Below, piece after piece: positions 36,751 to 45,564 of a stretch of 64,000 nt of DNA. The DNA is from Burkholderia contaminans (GTDB taxonomy: Bacteria > Pseudomonadota > Gammaproteobacteria > Burkholderiales > Burkholderiaceae): the NCBI RefSeq assembly GCF_029633825.1, contig NZ_CP090642.1, forward strand, positions 496,001 to 560,000. The letters run 5' to 3'. The notes beneath the pieces were generated by a model that was not told the origin of the DNA, searched no databases, and saw nothing but the letters and a program-made list of their open reading frames with translations. The position numbers and the translations under genes were made by a program. Numbering within the stretch: the first letter of the stretch is position 1; every line of letters begins with the position of its first letter.

Positions 36751-37584
36751 TTACTTCAACGGCATGCAGATGCGCGTCTGCAACTGCGCGGGTGGGGTGC
36801 TGCGCGGGTCGTTCAGGTACTGCTCGAACATCGGGAAGTCGGCCGGCACGTTGCCGCTCGCGGGCAGCCATTCGGAGAACATCCAGTTATACGGCCGGTC
36901 CATTTCGTTGTACGGCCCGGTGTAGGTCAGGATCGCGCAGCGGCCGGCTGGAATCTCGAAGCGTTCCAACTCGTCGCCCACTTCGGCGTCCGGCGCGACG
37001 GACATGCCGGCCATCGAGCGCAAGCGGTCGGCCGGCACCTGCTCGGGATCGTCGAAATACACGCCGAAGCCGATCGCCTCAGGGTGCGCCAGGCCGCGGG
37101 CGGCGGCCAGCATGAAGGCACGGGTGAAGACCGGGCCGATTGCCTGATAGCTGCCGTGGTGCGGCAGTGCGGCGAGTACGGCGCCAGGGAACGTTTCGAT
37201 GGTAACGGGATACATGCCGAGCTCCTGTGGATTGAACGGAACGGAGCGGGCCGCGCGGTAGCGCCCCGGCGACAGGCCGAAGGTCGCGCCGAACGCACGG
37301 CTGAAGGCAGCATCCGACGTATAGCCGGCTTGCTGCGCAACCTCGCGCAATGGCACCCCGGTCCCGCCCAACGCGACCGCCGCACGGTGCATGCGAATGC
37401 GCTGCACGGTGGCGTTCACCGTCTCGCCGATCATCGCGCGGTAGACGCGATGAAAGTGATACGGCGACAAGCACGCGAGGTCGGCCAGCAGATACAGATC
37501 CGGGTCGGCGTCGGGGTGGCTTGCCAGCCAGCGCAGGACGGGATCCATGCGCCGGGCGTATTGGGTCAGGGTTCGGGTTTTCAA
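36751..37584 (-). CDS. AraC-family regulator with GyrI-like effector domain
   Basis: Regulator of 277 residues in Rob/SoxS-with-GyrI order. The N-terminal AraC double helix-turn-helix spans about 5-105 (LADLACLSPYHFHRVYRAMI, then AGYTSDAAFSRAFGATFG). The C-terminal GyrI-like small-molecule-binding domain spans about 120-277 (TIETFPGAVLAALPHHGSYQ, then MCMPLK-type ending ICMPLK). The start chosen is TTG 37584, placed seven bases after an AGGAG site; no ATG in that frame has comparable context. Likely effectors are lipophilic cations or drugs (family knowledge). It may regulate itself, since no target gene is adjacent. Confidence 0.85.
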   Translation of the reverse strand: MKTRTLTQYARRMDPVLRWLASHPDADPDLYLLADLACLSPYHFHRVYRAMIGETVNATVQRIRMHRAAVALGGTGVPLREVAQQAGYTSDAAFSRAFGATFGLSPGRYRAARSVPFNPQELGMYPVTIETFPGAVLAALPHHGSYQAIGPVFTRAFMLAAARGLAHPEAIGFGVYFDDPEQVPADRLRSMAGMSVAPDAEVGDELERFEIPAGRCAILTYTGPYNEMDRPYNWMFSEWLPASGNVPADFPMFEQYLNDPRSTPPAQLQTRICMPLK

Positions 37585-37679
37585 TTGCGTGCTCCTGGAG
37601 GAGCAATGTAGGGTCGGCGGGTTTGCAGATTTTGCGGTTTTTCGGGGAAGGAGACATCGCGCCGGCACGCCTTCACACG

Positions 37680-37785
37680 CTACAGCCGCGCGAGCAATTC
37701 CCGCCGCATGAGCTTGCCGTTGCCGTTGAACGGCAGTGCGTCGATCGGGATGATGCGCGCCGATGCACGGGGCGGCGCGCTCGAG
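37680..37785 (-). pseudogene. 3' remnant of an AMP-forming acyl-CoA synthetase gene
   Basis: The frame ends ARIIPIDALPFNGNGKLMRRELLARL, a close match to the C-terminal lysine region of acyl-CoA synthetases (P-x-NGNGK-x-RRELR). Upstream the similarity fades into unrelated reading within about 40 codons. There is no adenylation domain nearby, so this is a decayed gene end. Confidence 0.55.
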
Positions 37786-37912
37786 AACCGGATGCGCCTT
37801 CCGCTTGCGCGGCGCGCCGAAGCGGCCGTGCGCTCGTGCACCTGGTGTGCCGGGCTGGAAGAACAAGCGAAAGGCGAGTTCGACGTGCCCGGATGAAACC
37901 GAGCGGGCCCTG

Positions 37913-38704
37913 TCAGCGCGTGGGGTTCCGTCGATCGAGATGGCTGCTCAATGTCGCCTGAACGCGTTCTCGCGCCTGGGTGTTGATCCTCGCATCCAGC
38001 ACCATGATCACGGCGGCGACCAGGAAAATCACCAGGCTGAAAGTCACGACGATACCGGCCAGCCACGGTGCGGGCAGATTGGCGAGGGTCGCCGCCGAGT
38101 CGCTGCCTCGTTCGAAACTGGCCGCTGCCATGCCGCAGTAATGCATTCCGCACACGGCCACGCCCATGACGATGGCCGAACCGATCTGGCGTGTCCTGCC
38201 GAATGCGCTCGGCCGGCGCAGGTCGAAGGCCAGCAACAAGGCGGCGCCGCTTGCCAGGATCGCGATGATGACGGACAGCACGACCAACCAGGGCTGGTAT
38301 CGAATGCCGGAGCAGATGCTCATTGCCTGCATGCCGAGATAGTGCATGCCGGCGACGCCCAGTCCCATGACGACTGCGCTGACGATGAGTTGCGGCCAGT
38401 GCAGCGCGAAGCGGGCGAGCGGGATGAAGCCGACTGTCGAAGCGGCAATCGCGATGAGCAGGGAAGCGACGGTGGTGGGAATGTCGTATCCGACGGCCAC
38501 CGGCAGGTGAAATGCCAGCATGGCGACGAAATGCATCGACCAGATGCCGAGCCCCATGATGCAACCGCCGAAAGCGATCCAGGGCCAGATCGAACGATTC
38601 CCGATGAGATTCAGGCGATCGGAGATATTGAGTGCCGTGAACGATGCGAGGATCGAAAGCAGGCAGGAAAGTACGACGAGCGTAAGGTCGTAGGTGCCGG
38701 ACAT
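37913..38704 (-). CDS. MHYT-domain integral membrane sensor protein
   Basis: A seven-helix membrane protein of 263 residues. Three MHYT-type motifs are visible: SMHFVAMLAF near residues 56-65, GMHYLGMQAM near 119-128 and GMHYCGMAAAS near 184-194, each at the cytoplasmic or periplasmic end of a helix as in the family. MHYT domains are thought to bind copper and to sense O2, CO or NO. Here there is no fused GGDEF, EAL or kinase domain, so output must come through a partner or the protein serves another role. The C-terminus is a short basic tail. Confidence 0.88.
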   Translation of the reverse strand: MSGTYDLTLVVLSCLLSILASFTALNISDRLNLIGNRSIWPWIAFGGCIMGLGIWSMHFVAMLAFHLPVAVGYDIPTTVASLLIAIAASTVGFIPLARFALHWPQLIVSAVVMGLGVAGMHYLGMQAMSICSGIRYQPWLVVLSVIIAILASGAALLLAFDLRRPSAFGRTRQIGSAIVMGVAVCGMHYCGMAAASFERGSDSAATLANLPAPWLAGIVVTFSLVIFLVAAVIMVLDARINTQARERVQATLSSHLDRRNPTR

Positions 38705-39069
38705 GATCGTTATTCTCGGTTATAGGCTTTTTGGTCGTTTGAGGGCGCCCTGTTTTTGCGAGTGCGCCATCCCCTCGTGTGTCCCGCAAATATACCGAAA
38801 CCCCGCATCGAATCAAGGGCACCGCTGCCGAGTTAGGGTGGTGCGTCGGTGCGACGGACATCCGGGGATCGTGCCGGTTTTTCGGTCCCGGGCGGACCGG
38901 GTCGAATGCGCCGTGCGCGCATGGCGGCGCGCCGAGGGAGTCCGGCTGGCCGACGTCCGCGCCAGCCTCATCACGACGTCGCCGATCTGCGATAATGTCG
39001 GCCGCCCTGGCGGACGGCAGCGTACGATCGCGTTGCCCGCCCGCCGTGAATTCGTATCAGGAGAGTCCC
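38705..39069. other. Intergenic gap before carbonic anhydrase
   Basis: A 365-bp divergent gap between the MHYT gene and the carbonic anhydrase gene. It is AT-richer near 38705-38760, where the MHYT promoter should lie. I see no gene or strong repeat in it. Confidence 0.5.
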
Positions 39070-39714
39070 GTGCGCGACATCATCGACGGCTTTCTGCGCT
39101 TTCAGCGCGAGGTCTATCCGCAACGTGTCGAGCTGTTCAAGCAGCTCGCGTCTGCCCAAAATCCCAAGGCGCTGTTCGTGACGTGCTCGGACAGCCGCGT
39201 GGTGCCCGAACTGCTGACGCAGCGTGAACCGGGCGAACTGTTCGTGATTCGCAACGCGGGCAACATCGTGCCGTCGTACGGCCCGGAGCCGGGCGGCGTG
39301 TCGGCCACCGTCGAGTATGCGGTCGCCGTGCTCGGCGTGCGGGATATCGTCATTTGCGGGCACTCGGATTGCGGCGCGATGGGCGCGATCTCACGGTGTA
39401 CGTGTCTCGACCATATGCCGGCTGTCGCGAACTGGTTGCGCCATTCCGATGCCGCGAAAGTCATCAACGCCGCGCATCAGTTCGACTCCCCTCGGGCCAA
39501 GCTCGACGGTCTGGTGCGCGAGAACGTGATCGCACAGCTCGCCAACCTGCGCACGCATCCGTCGGTTGCGCTCGCGCTCGAGCAAGGACGAATGAATCTG
39601 CACGGTTGGGTCTACGACATCGAGATGGGGCGCATCGACGCACTCGACGGCACGACGCGCCAGTTCGTCCCGTTGAGCGAGTCGCCGGCCACGGTGGCGG
39701 TCAAGTCGTACTGA
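39070..39714 (+). CDS. Beta-class carbonic anhydrase
   Basis: Zinc enzyme of 214 residues interconverting CO2 and bicarbonate. The zinc ligands and catalytic dyad are visible: C39-S-D41-S-R43 (TCSDSR), then H98 and C101 in [10 protein letters not shown]. The start chosen is GTG 39070, preceded by CAGGAGAG; the upstream in-frame sequence has shadow-like composition. The ending [13 protein letters not shown] is as in close family members. It stands alone, likely supplying bicarbonate for carboxylations. Confidence 0.92.
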   Translation: MRDIIDGFLRFQREVYPQRVELFKQLASAQNPKALFVTCSDSRVVPELLTQREPGELFVIRNAGNIVPSYGPEPGGVSATVEYAVAVLGVRDIVICGHSDCGAMGAISRCTCLDHMPAVANWLRHSDAAKVINAAHQFDSPRAKLDGLVRENVIAQLANLRTHPSVALALEQGRMNLHGWVYDIEMGRIDALDGTTRQFVPLSESPATVAVKSY

Positions 39715-39831
39715 GCGCCGGGGCCTCGCTCTGGCTGGCCGCAACCACCGTGCCGAATCGTGCAAGCTCAAGCGGCCGGCGGGAAGCGGGGCGATAACCG
39801 ATCCTGGATCGCTGGGTGACGCCCCGTGCCG

Positions 39832-40566
39832 TCACGCTTGCGGCGCGACGGATGCGCCAGAGATGCCATGCCGCCGCAGCGAATCCGCGACGAAGCCCGA
39901 CGCCTTCATTTCCTCGACGAAGGCATTGAGAGCCGCCGCGGCCGCTTCACCGCGGCTCTTCGGCACGCCCATGGCCTGCCGGATCACCATGAACCGCTCG
40001 TAGAGCAGGCGCAGGCCGGGCGTTTTGGCGGCGTCGGCCTCGAGCTGCTGCTTCACGCCTGCGGCCACTTCCAGTTGCTGTTCGAGGAAGGTCTGCACGA
40101 CGGCTTGCGACGTGGGCGCGCGCACGATCTGCGCGGCCTTCAGTTCGCGCGTGAGGAACAGGTCGTAGGCGCTGCCCTTGCCGACGGTCACGCGGTTGTC
40201 CGGCCGGTCGACGTCCGCGTTCGTGCGGATCGGCGAAGCGTCGCGCACCAGATAGAACCCCTCGATCAGCACGTACGGCGCCGTGAACGCGACCGTTTCG
40301 CCGCGCAGCGGATCGACCGCGAAGAAGCCGAAATCGGCACGCTCGTCGGTCAGTGCCTGCACCGACTGTCCGGCGGTGTCGAACACGACCAGTTCCAGCT
40401 CGGCCGACAGGCGCTCGGTGAACGCGCGCGCGAGATCGATCGACACGCCGAACGGTTCGCCCGTCGCCGGGTCGCGGTTCGCGAGGATCCGGTTGCCGAG
40501 GTTGATCGACGCGCGCAGCTTGCCGGTCGGCGTGAACGCGGAGAGGACGGAAGGGGCGAGGGGCAT
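39832..40566 (-). CDS. Substrate-binding domain protein lacking a signal peptide
   Basis: Type 3 (amino-acid class) solute-binding protein of 244 residues. The family pattern is seen in LRASINLGNRILANRDPATGEPFGVSIDLARAF at the N-terminus, then LTDERADFGFFAVDPLRGETVAFTAPYV and VTVGKGSAYDLFL. The start at ATG 40566 gives a protein that begins directly with the mature fold, and no in-frame upstream sequence encodes a signal peptide. No transporter permease or ATPase gene is nearby. It may be a cytoplasmic ligand-binding protein or a degenerate transporter part. Confidence 0.82.
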   Translation of the reverse strand: MPLAPSVLSAFTPTGKLRASINLGNRILANRDPATGEPFGVSIDLARAFTERLSAELELVVFDTAGQSVQALTDERADFGFFAVDPLRGETVAFTAPYVLIEGFYLVRDASPIRTNADVDRPDNRVTVGKGSAYDLFLTRELKAAQIVRAPTSQAVVQTFLEQQLEVAAGVKQQLEADAAKTPGLRLLYERFMVIRQAMGVPKSRGEAAAAALNAFVEEMKASGFVADSLRRHGISGASVAPQA

Positions 40567-40963
40567 GGGTGGCTCGTGGCGGTCGTAGGGGCAGGGTTTG
40601 GCGCGCGTCGATGTGCGACCGCGCGCCGGCATCGAGCTTATCACCTGGCTTTCGTCATCGAGCACCGTCGAGCGGCGCAAGCTTGACTTCCTTCGTTGCG
40701 AACGCGGTGACGCGCGGCATATGCCGTTTCCTCGTCCAGTGGCGTGAACCATCCGCCATGAAGTGATGGGCACGTAAAGGGACAGAGTCGCGACGAAGGG
40801 GGCATCAGTGCTGGAAAAGGTGCCGGGCTTGCCTGCCTTGCGTCGCCCCGTGGTTGCTTCCGGTTGGCCATGCCGCACCCCGCCGGCGCCGTCCAGCCGG
40901 GCGCAGTGGGCCTTGATTCGCCCGGCAACCGCTAGAATTGCGGTTTTAGTCCGGAATACGTCC
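40567..40963. other. Intergenic gap upstream of the RNA helicase
   Basis: A 397-bp divergent gap. The last 40 bases are AT-richer and should hold the rhlE promoter. No gene is supported inside; the frames crossing it are extensions of the neighbours. Confidence 0.5.
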
Positions 40964-42409
40964 ATGTCTTTTGCCTCGCTCGGCCTGATCGATCCCTTGC
41001 TGCGTAACCTGCAGGACCTCAATTACCAGGCCCCCACGCCGGTGCAGGCCAAGGCGATTCCTGCCGTGCTCGGTGGCAAGGACGTGATGGCGGGCGCCCA
41101 GACCGGCACGGGGAAGACGGCGGGTTTTGCGCTGCCGCTGCTGCAGCGGCTGGTGCAACACGGCCCGGCGGTGTCCAGCAACCGCGCACGTGTGCTGGTG
41201 CTGGTGCCCACGCGTGAACTGGCTGAACAGGTGCTGCAAAGCTTCATCGCTTACGGCAACGGCCTCGATTTGCGGTTTCTGGCCGCTTACGGCGGCGTGA
41301 GCATCAATCCGCAGATGATGAAGTTGCGCAAGGGCGTGGATGTGCTCGTGGCCACGCCGGGCCGTTTGCTGGACCTCAATCGCCAGAACGCGGTGCAGTT
41401 CGATCAGGTGCAGACGCTCGTGCTGGACGAAGCCGACCGCATGCTGGATCTCGGCTTTGCACGCGAGCTCAACGCCGTCTTTGCCGCGCTGCCCGCGCAG
41501 CGCCAGACGCTGCTGTTCTCGGCCACGTTTACCGACGATATCCGCGCGATGGCGGCGACCATCCTGCGCAGTCCGGTCAACATCAGCGTCAGTCCGCCCA
41601 ATGCCACGGCCAGCAAGATCAAGCAGTGGGTGGTGACGGTGGACAAGCGGAACAAGCCCGATCTTTTCATGCACCTCGTGGCCGAGAACAAGTGGGAGCA
41701 TGCGCTGGTATTCGTCAAGACGCGCAACGGCGTGGATTACCTGGCGGCGATGCTGGACGAAGCCGGCTACGCCGTCGACACCATCCACGGCGACAAGCCG
41801 CAACCGGCGCGCCTGCGTGCGCTGGAGCGTTTCAAGACGGGCGAAGTCCAGATGCTGGTGGCCACCGATGTGGCGGCGCGCGGGCTGGATATCGACGACC
41901 TGCCGCTCGTGATCAACGTCGACCTGCCGATCGTGGCGCAAGACTATGTGCACCGCATCGGCCGTACCGGCCGCGCGGGCGCCAGTGGCGTGGCGGTGTC
42001 CCTCGTGTGTGCGGATGAAGCGCCGCAACTGGCCGCGATCGAGGCGCTGATCAAGCAAACGCTGCGCCGCGAGGAAGAGCCGGGTTTCGAGGCCGAACAC
42101 CGCGTGCCGGAAACCAGCGCGACGGGCCAGATCATCAAGAAACCCAAAAAGCCGAAGAAGCCGAAAGTGCCGCAAGCTGCGTCGGCGGCCATGCCGGTGG
42201 CGGGTAAGAAGCCGCGTCCGCAAGGCGGCGAGAACAAGCGCAAGGCTGCGGCGCCGCACGCGAAGCCGGCCGGTAACGGACCGGACTACACCGTCGGCAG
42301 CCCGTTCAGCGTGCAGAAGTCGCGTGGCAAATCTGCCGGCAAGCCGGCGGCGGGCGCGCGCAAGCCGGCTGGCAAACCCGCTGGCGCTCGCGGGAAACGT
42401 CCGTCCTGA
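40964..42409 (+). CDS. rhlE: DEAD-box ATP-dependent RNA helicase RhlE
   Basis: RNA helicase of 481 residues. Helicase motifs in order: Q motif (LNYQAPTPVQAKAIP), motif I AQTGTGKT with K51, PTRELAEQ, DEAD box VLDEADRML, SATF, and the C-terminal HRIGRTGRAG. Residues after about 365 form a Lys/Pro/Ala-rich basic tail that probably binds RNA non-specifically. It acts in ribosome assembly or RNA decay and is often important at low temperature (family knowledge). The start is ATG 40964; an upstream in-frame ATG at 40808 adds shadow-like sequence. Confidence 0.92.
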   Translation: MSFASLGLIDPLLRNLQDLNYQAPTPVQAKAIPAVLGGKDVMAGAQTGTGKTAGFALPLLQRLVQHGPAVSSNRARVLVLVPTRELAEQVLQSFIAYGNGLDLRFLAAYGGVSINPQMMKLRKGVDVLVATPGRLLDLNRQNAVQFDQVQTLVLDEADRMLDLGFARELNAVFAALPAQRQTLLFSATFTDDIRAMAATILRSPVNISVSPPNATASKIKQWVVTVDKRNKPDLFMHLVAENKWEHALVFVKTRNGVDYLAAMLDEAGYAVDTIHGDKPQPARLRALERFKTGEVQMLVATDVAARGLDIDDLPLVINVDLPIVAQDYVHRIGRTGRAGASGVAVSLVCADEAPQLAAIEALIKQTLRREEEPGFEAEHRVPETSATGQIIKKPKKPKKPKVPQAASAAMPVAGKKPRPQGGENKRKAAAPHAKPAGNGPDYTVGSPFSVQKSRGKSAGKPAAGARKPAGKPAGARGKRPS

Positions 42410-42426
42410 TGCGTGGGGATGCCGCT

Positions 42427-42451
42427 CGCCAGCCATTGAGTCTGGCTGGCG
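42427..42451 (+). terminator. Putative terminator hairpin of rhlE
   Basis: Nine-bp perfect arms around a 7-base loop, 17 bases downstream of the rhlE stop. It has no T-run. Confidence 0.45.
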
Positions 42452-42535
42452 GCTCGGCGGCTGAAGGCAACCTCGAGCGTGTGGCGTCGTCGGGTTGAAT
42501 CTGCAGCCAATTGCGATCCGTCGGCGCAAATTTCA

Positions 42536-42567
42536 GAACCACCGTTTCAGGCTGAAACGGAAGGTTC
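42536..42567. repeat. Nested dyad GAACC/CCGTTTCAG-G-CTGAAACGG/GGTTC
   Basis: The inner 9-bp arms at 42542-42550 and 42552-42560 meet at a single central base and are flanked by a 5-bp outer pair. An odd-length palindrome with one central base resembles an operator more than a terminator. Confidence 0.4.
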
Positions 42568-42779
42568 AGGAAAGTCCGCCGGGACGAGCCCCGTTGCTGA
42601 TGCCAGGGCGGCGGTGAGGATTCGCGCTGCAAAGGCAGATCGAGAGACTGGACGAATCGCCGGGAAACCTGTTCGACTGCTTGCTGCGGCAACTGCGAAT
42701 GCGAGCATCGCCGGTGAAGACTGGGCCCTGCGATCCGCTCCTCGGCCGTGCGGCATTCTGTCCTGCTATTGGTGCGGCT

Positions 42780-43199
42780 TTACTGCCATTCACCGGGATG
42801 ACAGATCACCCAACCGGGAAGGTAGCTATCCATGTCCGTATGGCCCCAGCACCAGTTGTGCTGGTGAAGGGTCTTCATCAGTTGTTCGCGTTGTGCGCAG
42901 GCGCTTCCCGGTGCATATTGCCCGTCAGGCAACAATCTGGGTGCCGGGCCGTTCCGGCATTTGTCATTGGCGACTTCTTCCTGATGCATCAATGCCTGGA
43001 CGTCGGCGGGAATGGTGCGCGCCAACGTGGCCTTGTATTCGATGCAGGCTGGCGCCTTCGGATCGTTGGACTTGCGGGCGCATTGGGACTGAAGCTTGTC
43101 GATGCTTCTCGATACTTCGGGTGGATAGGTCTCGGCGTGCGCCGCAGCAAGACATCCAGCCATCAGCAGACAGGCGGCAAGTGATCTGATCAAAATCAT
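42780..43199 (-). CDS. Secreted Cys-containing hypothetical protein
   Basis: A periplasmic protein of 139 residues. The signal peptide (residues 1-22, MILIRSLAACLLMAGCLAAA then HA|ETYP) fits signal peptidase I cleavage. The mature part has seven cysteines, consistent with disulphides, and ends with a Trp-rich segment (HNWCWGHTDMDSYLPGWVICHPGEW). The start is ATG 43199; the ribosome site is weak, but a longer frame upstream would bury the signal peptide. I do not recognise the family. It faces rhlE convergently. Confidence 0.72.
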   Translation of the reverse strand: MILIRSLAACLLMAGCLAAAHAETYPPEVSRSIDKLQSQCARKSNDPKAPACIEYKATLARTIPADVQALMHQEEVANDKCRNGPAPRLLPDGQYAPGSACAQREQLMKTLHQHNWCWGHTDMDSYLPGWVICHPGEWQ

Positions 43200-43331
43200 T
43201 TCGCGTATGACACGATGTATCCGGTAGCTCGGGAACGGGCGAATTATGGCATGTGCGTGCGGTCCGTATTCGAGGCGCTTGCCCCGGTGCGGCCCGTGCG
43301 ATGATGTGCGTTGAACGACATGAGAGATGGA

Positions 43332-43715
43332 ATGACGACACCATTCGACGAGGCGACAACGGCGGCGATCGCCGCGTTTGCCCAACTGGATTTCTACACG
43401 GCGTTGCAGGCGATGCGCGCCGAGGCCGACTACGACCGCGAACGGGACCAGTGGATCTCGCGCTATATCGACGAGCACGGCGGCGGCGCGGACGATGCCG
43501 AATACGACGCGTTGCACGCGCGGGCCCAGGCAACCCCGGAATACGCGCAGTTCATCGACGCGGCTCGACGGGAAATCCTGGAATACTTCGACGTGACCGA
43601 CGATCAACTGGACTGGATGGTCGTGCTGCGCGACGACGACAGCGATGAGCTTTGGGCGGAGGTCAACCGGCAGCGGAACGCGCTGGGAACCGGTGAAGTG
43701 CGCGGAGATCTCTGA
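43332..43715 (+). CDS. Acidic conserved hypothetical protein
   Basis: A soluble, strongly acidic protein of 127 residues with helical regions (EATTAAIAAFAQLDFYTALQ, REILEYFDVTDDQLDWMVV). The start chosen is ATG 43332 (MTTPFDEATT); ATG 43320 and TTG 43311 are possible earlier starts in the same frame. There is no signal peptide, membrane helix or recognised motif. Codon use looks like the surrounding genes. Its function is unknown. Confidence 0.62.
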   Translation: MTTPFDEATTAAIAAFAQLDFYTALQAMRAEADYDRERDQWISRYIDEHGGGADDAEYDALHARAQATPEYAQFIDAARREILEYFDVTDDQLDWMVVLRDDDSDELWAEVNRQRNALGTGEVRGDL

Positions 43716-44143
43716 TCGTTGCTTGCCATTGGGGGCGCAGGTCGTGCCGGATGCGGCGCTGGAGTCCGGTCAAGCGCGAGGTGCGCCGGGCTTTCGGTTG
43801 CTGAAGCCGATCCGTCAAGGGGGGGGAAGATTTTCGGATCTTCGGAACGCGTGACTGTTGTGCTCCGACACTTGCCATCGAGGTGCACCGCTCGATCTGC
43901 TGCAATGGGGCGTGCGTGGGCGGCCGCATTGGATAGCGGCCGGCCAGGAGGAGACACAGGGCCGAATGGTTCGAATTGCCGGCAATCGTCAGTGTTGTTA
44001 GTGACCGGGGAGCATCAGAAGACTGACACTCCATTGAATTGGCATGACATTCACATATGTGTCGGGTTTAAGCGCCCCACGGGCAAAGTACCGAACGGTG
44101 TCGTTGGGACCTTTCGAGGCCGATCCGATGGGGACCTATAGAC
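43716..44143. other. Gap before the AT-rich orphan gene, possible gene-end remnant
   Basis: In the last 150 bp a plus-strand frame (ending LNWHDIHICVGFKRPTGKVP, then NGVVGTFRGRSDGDL, stop at 44141) looks protein-like and stops two bases before the next start. Its upstream part does not look coding, so it may be the 3' stump of a lost gene. Nothing else is seen. Confidence 0.35.
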
Positions 44144-44719
44144 ATGAGCGAACTCAAAACGCTAATAAAAAGGTATGGCGGGGCGGTGGATCATATCAGG
44201 GGAGCCACTTACGTCCACATGCCAATGAAACTACCTTCAGGGATTGATGTAGGCTTCGCGACGACTTATTCCGCGGAATGGCTTGGCCGCCTATTTCCAT
44301 TCCTTCGCCACTTTGAAATGCCACAGGGGCTGTATATTTACGGCGACCGGGCAGAGATTCTGTCCCGCGTCATTGGACATGATCACGAGCTTTGTTCTGC
44401 GCTACGCTTCGTCCTCGATCAGTATGCGTTTGACTTGGAATGCACTGATATGCGGCTGGTCGCGAGCTTGAATACGATTTCTCGGCCGCTGTCGCTCGAT
44501 CCTAGCGGCGGTTGGCATTTGGTTTCAAAACTTGCGATGATTGCGGGACGATTGGGTGAACTTGATTATCACGAATTTGATACGACTCCCCGCTCGATTT
44601 TTGCTTGGGGGCCGGGTCGCTTTCGTAACCTATCTATCCGGGCGATCTTCGTGGTCGTGTTTTGCATACCGCTTTATTTAATGATTCACTTTTCGCATCC
44701 AATCACGGTATTGAAGTAA
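44144..44719 (+). CDS. Orphan hypothetical protein with C-terminal membrane helix, AT-rich
   Basis: A 191-residue protein of unknown family. A globular region (about 1-160) includes MPMKLPSGIDVGFATTYSAE and QGLYIYGDRAEILSRVIGHD. It is followed by one strong membrane helix near the end (AIFVVVFCIPLYLMIHF) and a short tail, so it is probably a C-tail-anchored inner-membrane protein. Base composition and codon use (many A/T-ending codons such as TTA, ATA and AAA) differ clearly from neighbouring genes, a sign of recent transfer. Small tail-anchored, AT-rich orphans beside gene stumps are often immunity proteins, but nothing here proves it. Confidence 0.7.
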   Translation: MSELKTLIKRYGGAVDHIRGATYVHMPMKLPSGIDVGFATTYSAEWLGRLFPFLRHFEMPQGLYIYGDRAEILSRVIGHDHELCSALRFVLDQYAFDLECTDMRLVASLNTISRPLSLDPSGGWHLVSKLAMIAGRLGELDYHEFDTTPRSIFAWGPGRFRNLSIRAIFVVVFCIPLYLMIHFSHPITVLK

Positions 44720-44964
44720 GGCGCGCGCGATCGTCGCGCAAAACCTGCAGACACTGGCACAACGGCCGCTTTTGCCACGCGCGGAAGTCCGCTTCGGGTC
44801 GATAACTGCGGGCCAGGAACGCAGCGCCGATGCGAGAACACGACACGCACCCTCCGACCAGACCCCCGTTCCCGAAACAGCAACCGTCAGGTCTTCGCCA
44901 ACGTGAATCCATACATCGCGCCGATCTGGCAATATGCATCGACCGACCTCAGCCAGGGCACCCC

Positions 44965-45564
44965 ATGCACATCGCCATTCTGACCTTCCAGGGTTTCAAC
45001 GAACTCGATTCCCTCATCGCGCTTGGCGTGCTCAATCGAATCAAGAAACCCGAATGGCGGGTGACGCTGTCATGCCCGGAGCATTTCGTCACATCGATGA
45101 ACGGCGTGACCGTGCAGGCGCAATCGACGTTGGCGGACGCACGCGCGGCGGATGCCGTCATCGTCGGGAGCGGTATCCAAACCCGGGATGTCGTCAACGA
45201 TGCGACGTTGATGGAGCAACTGAATCTCGATCCGACCCGGCAACTGATCGGTGCCCAATGTTCGGGCACGCTGGTTCTGGCAAAGCTTGGCCTTCTCGAC
45301 GACATTCCGGCGTGCACGGACCTCACGACCAAACCCTGGGTCGTCGAGGCGGGCGTCGAAGTCCTCAATCAGCCATTCTTCGCACGAGGCAATGTCGCAA
45401 CGGCAGGTGGCTGCTTTGCTTCGCAGTATCTGGCCGCGTGGATCATTGCGCGCCTGGAGGGCGAGGAAGCCGCGCGGAGCGCACTGCACTATGTGGCGCC
45501 GGTCGGGGAGAAGGAGGCGTACGTTTCTCGTGCGTTGTCGAACATCACGCCTTACCTGCCGTAG
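44965..45564 (+). CDS. DJ-1/PfpI-family protein
   Basis: A cytoplasmic protein of 199 residues with the class I glutamine-amidotransferase-like fold. The opening MHIAILTFQGFNELDSLIAL carries the family acid (E14). The nucleophile elbow AQCSGTLVLAKLGLL places the reactive cysteine near residue 98. The start chosen is ATG 44965; a longer frame begins at 44830 but has no supporting site. Such proteins include isocyanide hydratases, glyoxalase III and chaperones. There is no regulator domain, in contrast to the GlxA-type protein later in the window. Confidence 0.86.
   Translation: MHIAILTFQGFNELDSLIALGVLNRIKKPEWRVTLSCPEHFVTSMNGVTVQAQSTLADARAADAVIVGSGIQTRDVVNDATLMEQLNLDPTRQLIGAQCSGTLVLAKLGLLDDIPACTDLTTKPWVVEAGVEVLNQPFFARGNVATAGGCFASQYLAAWIIARLEGEEAARSALHYVAPVGEKEAYVSRALSNITPYLP

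Larger units (their letters stand above)
42410..42779. other. Convergent gap with two dyads after rhlE
   Basis: This 370-bp gap between convergent genes holds a 9-bp hairpin at 42427-42451 (CGCCAGCCA / TGGCTGGCG) that may terminate rhlE, and a second nested dyad at 42536-42567. I see no gene. Confidence 0.55.
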
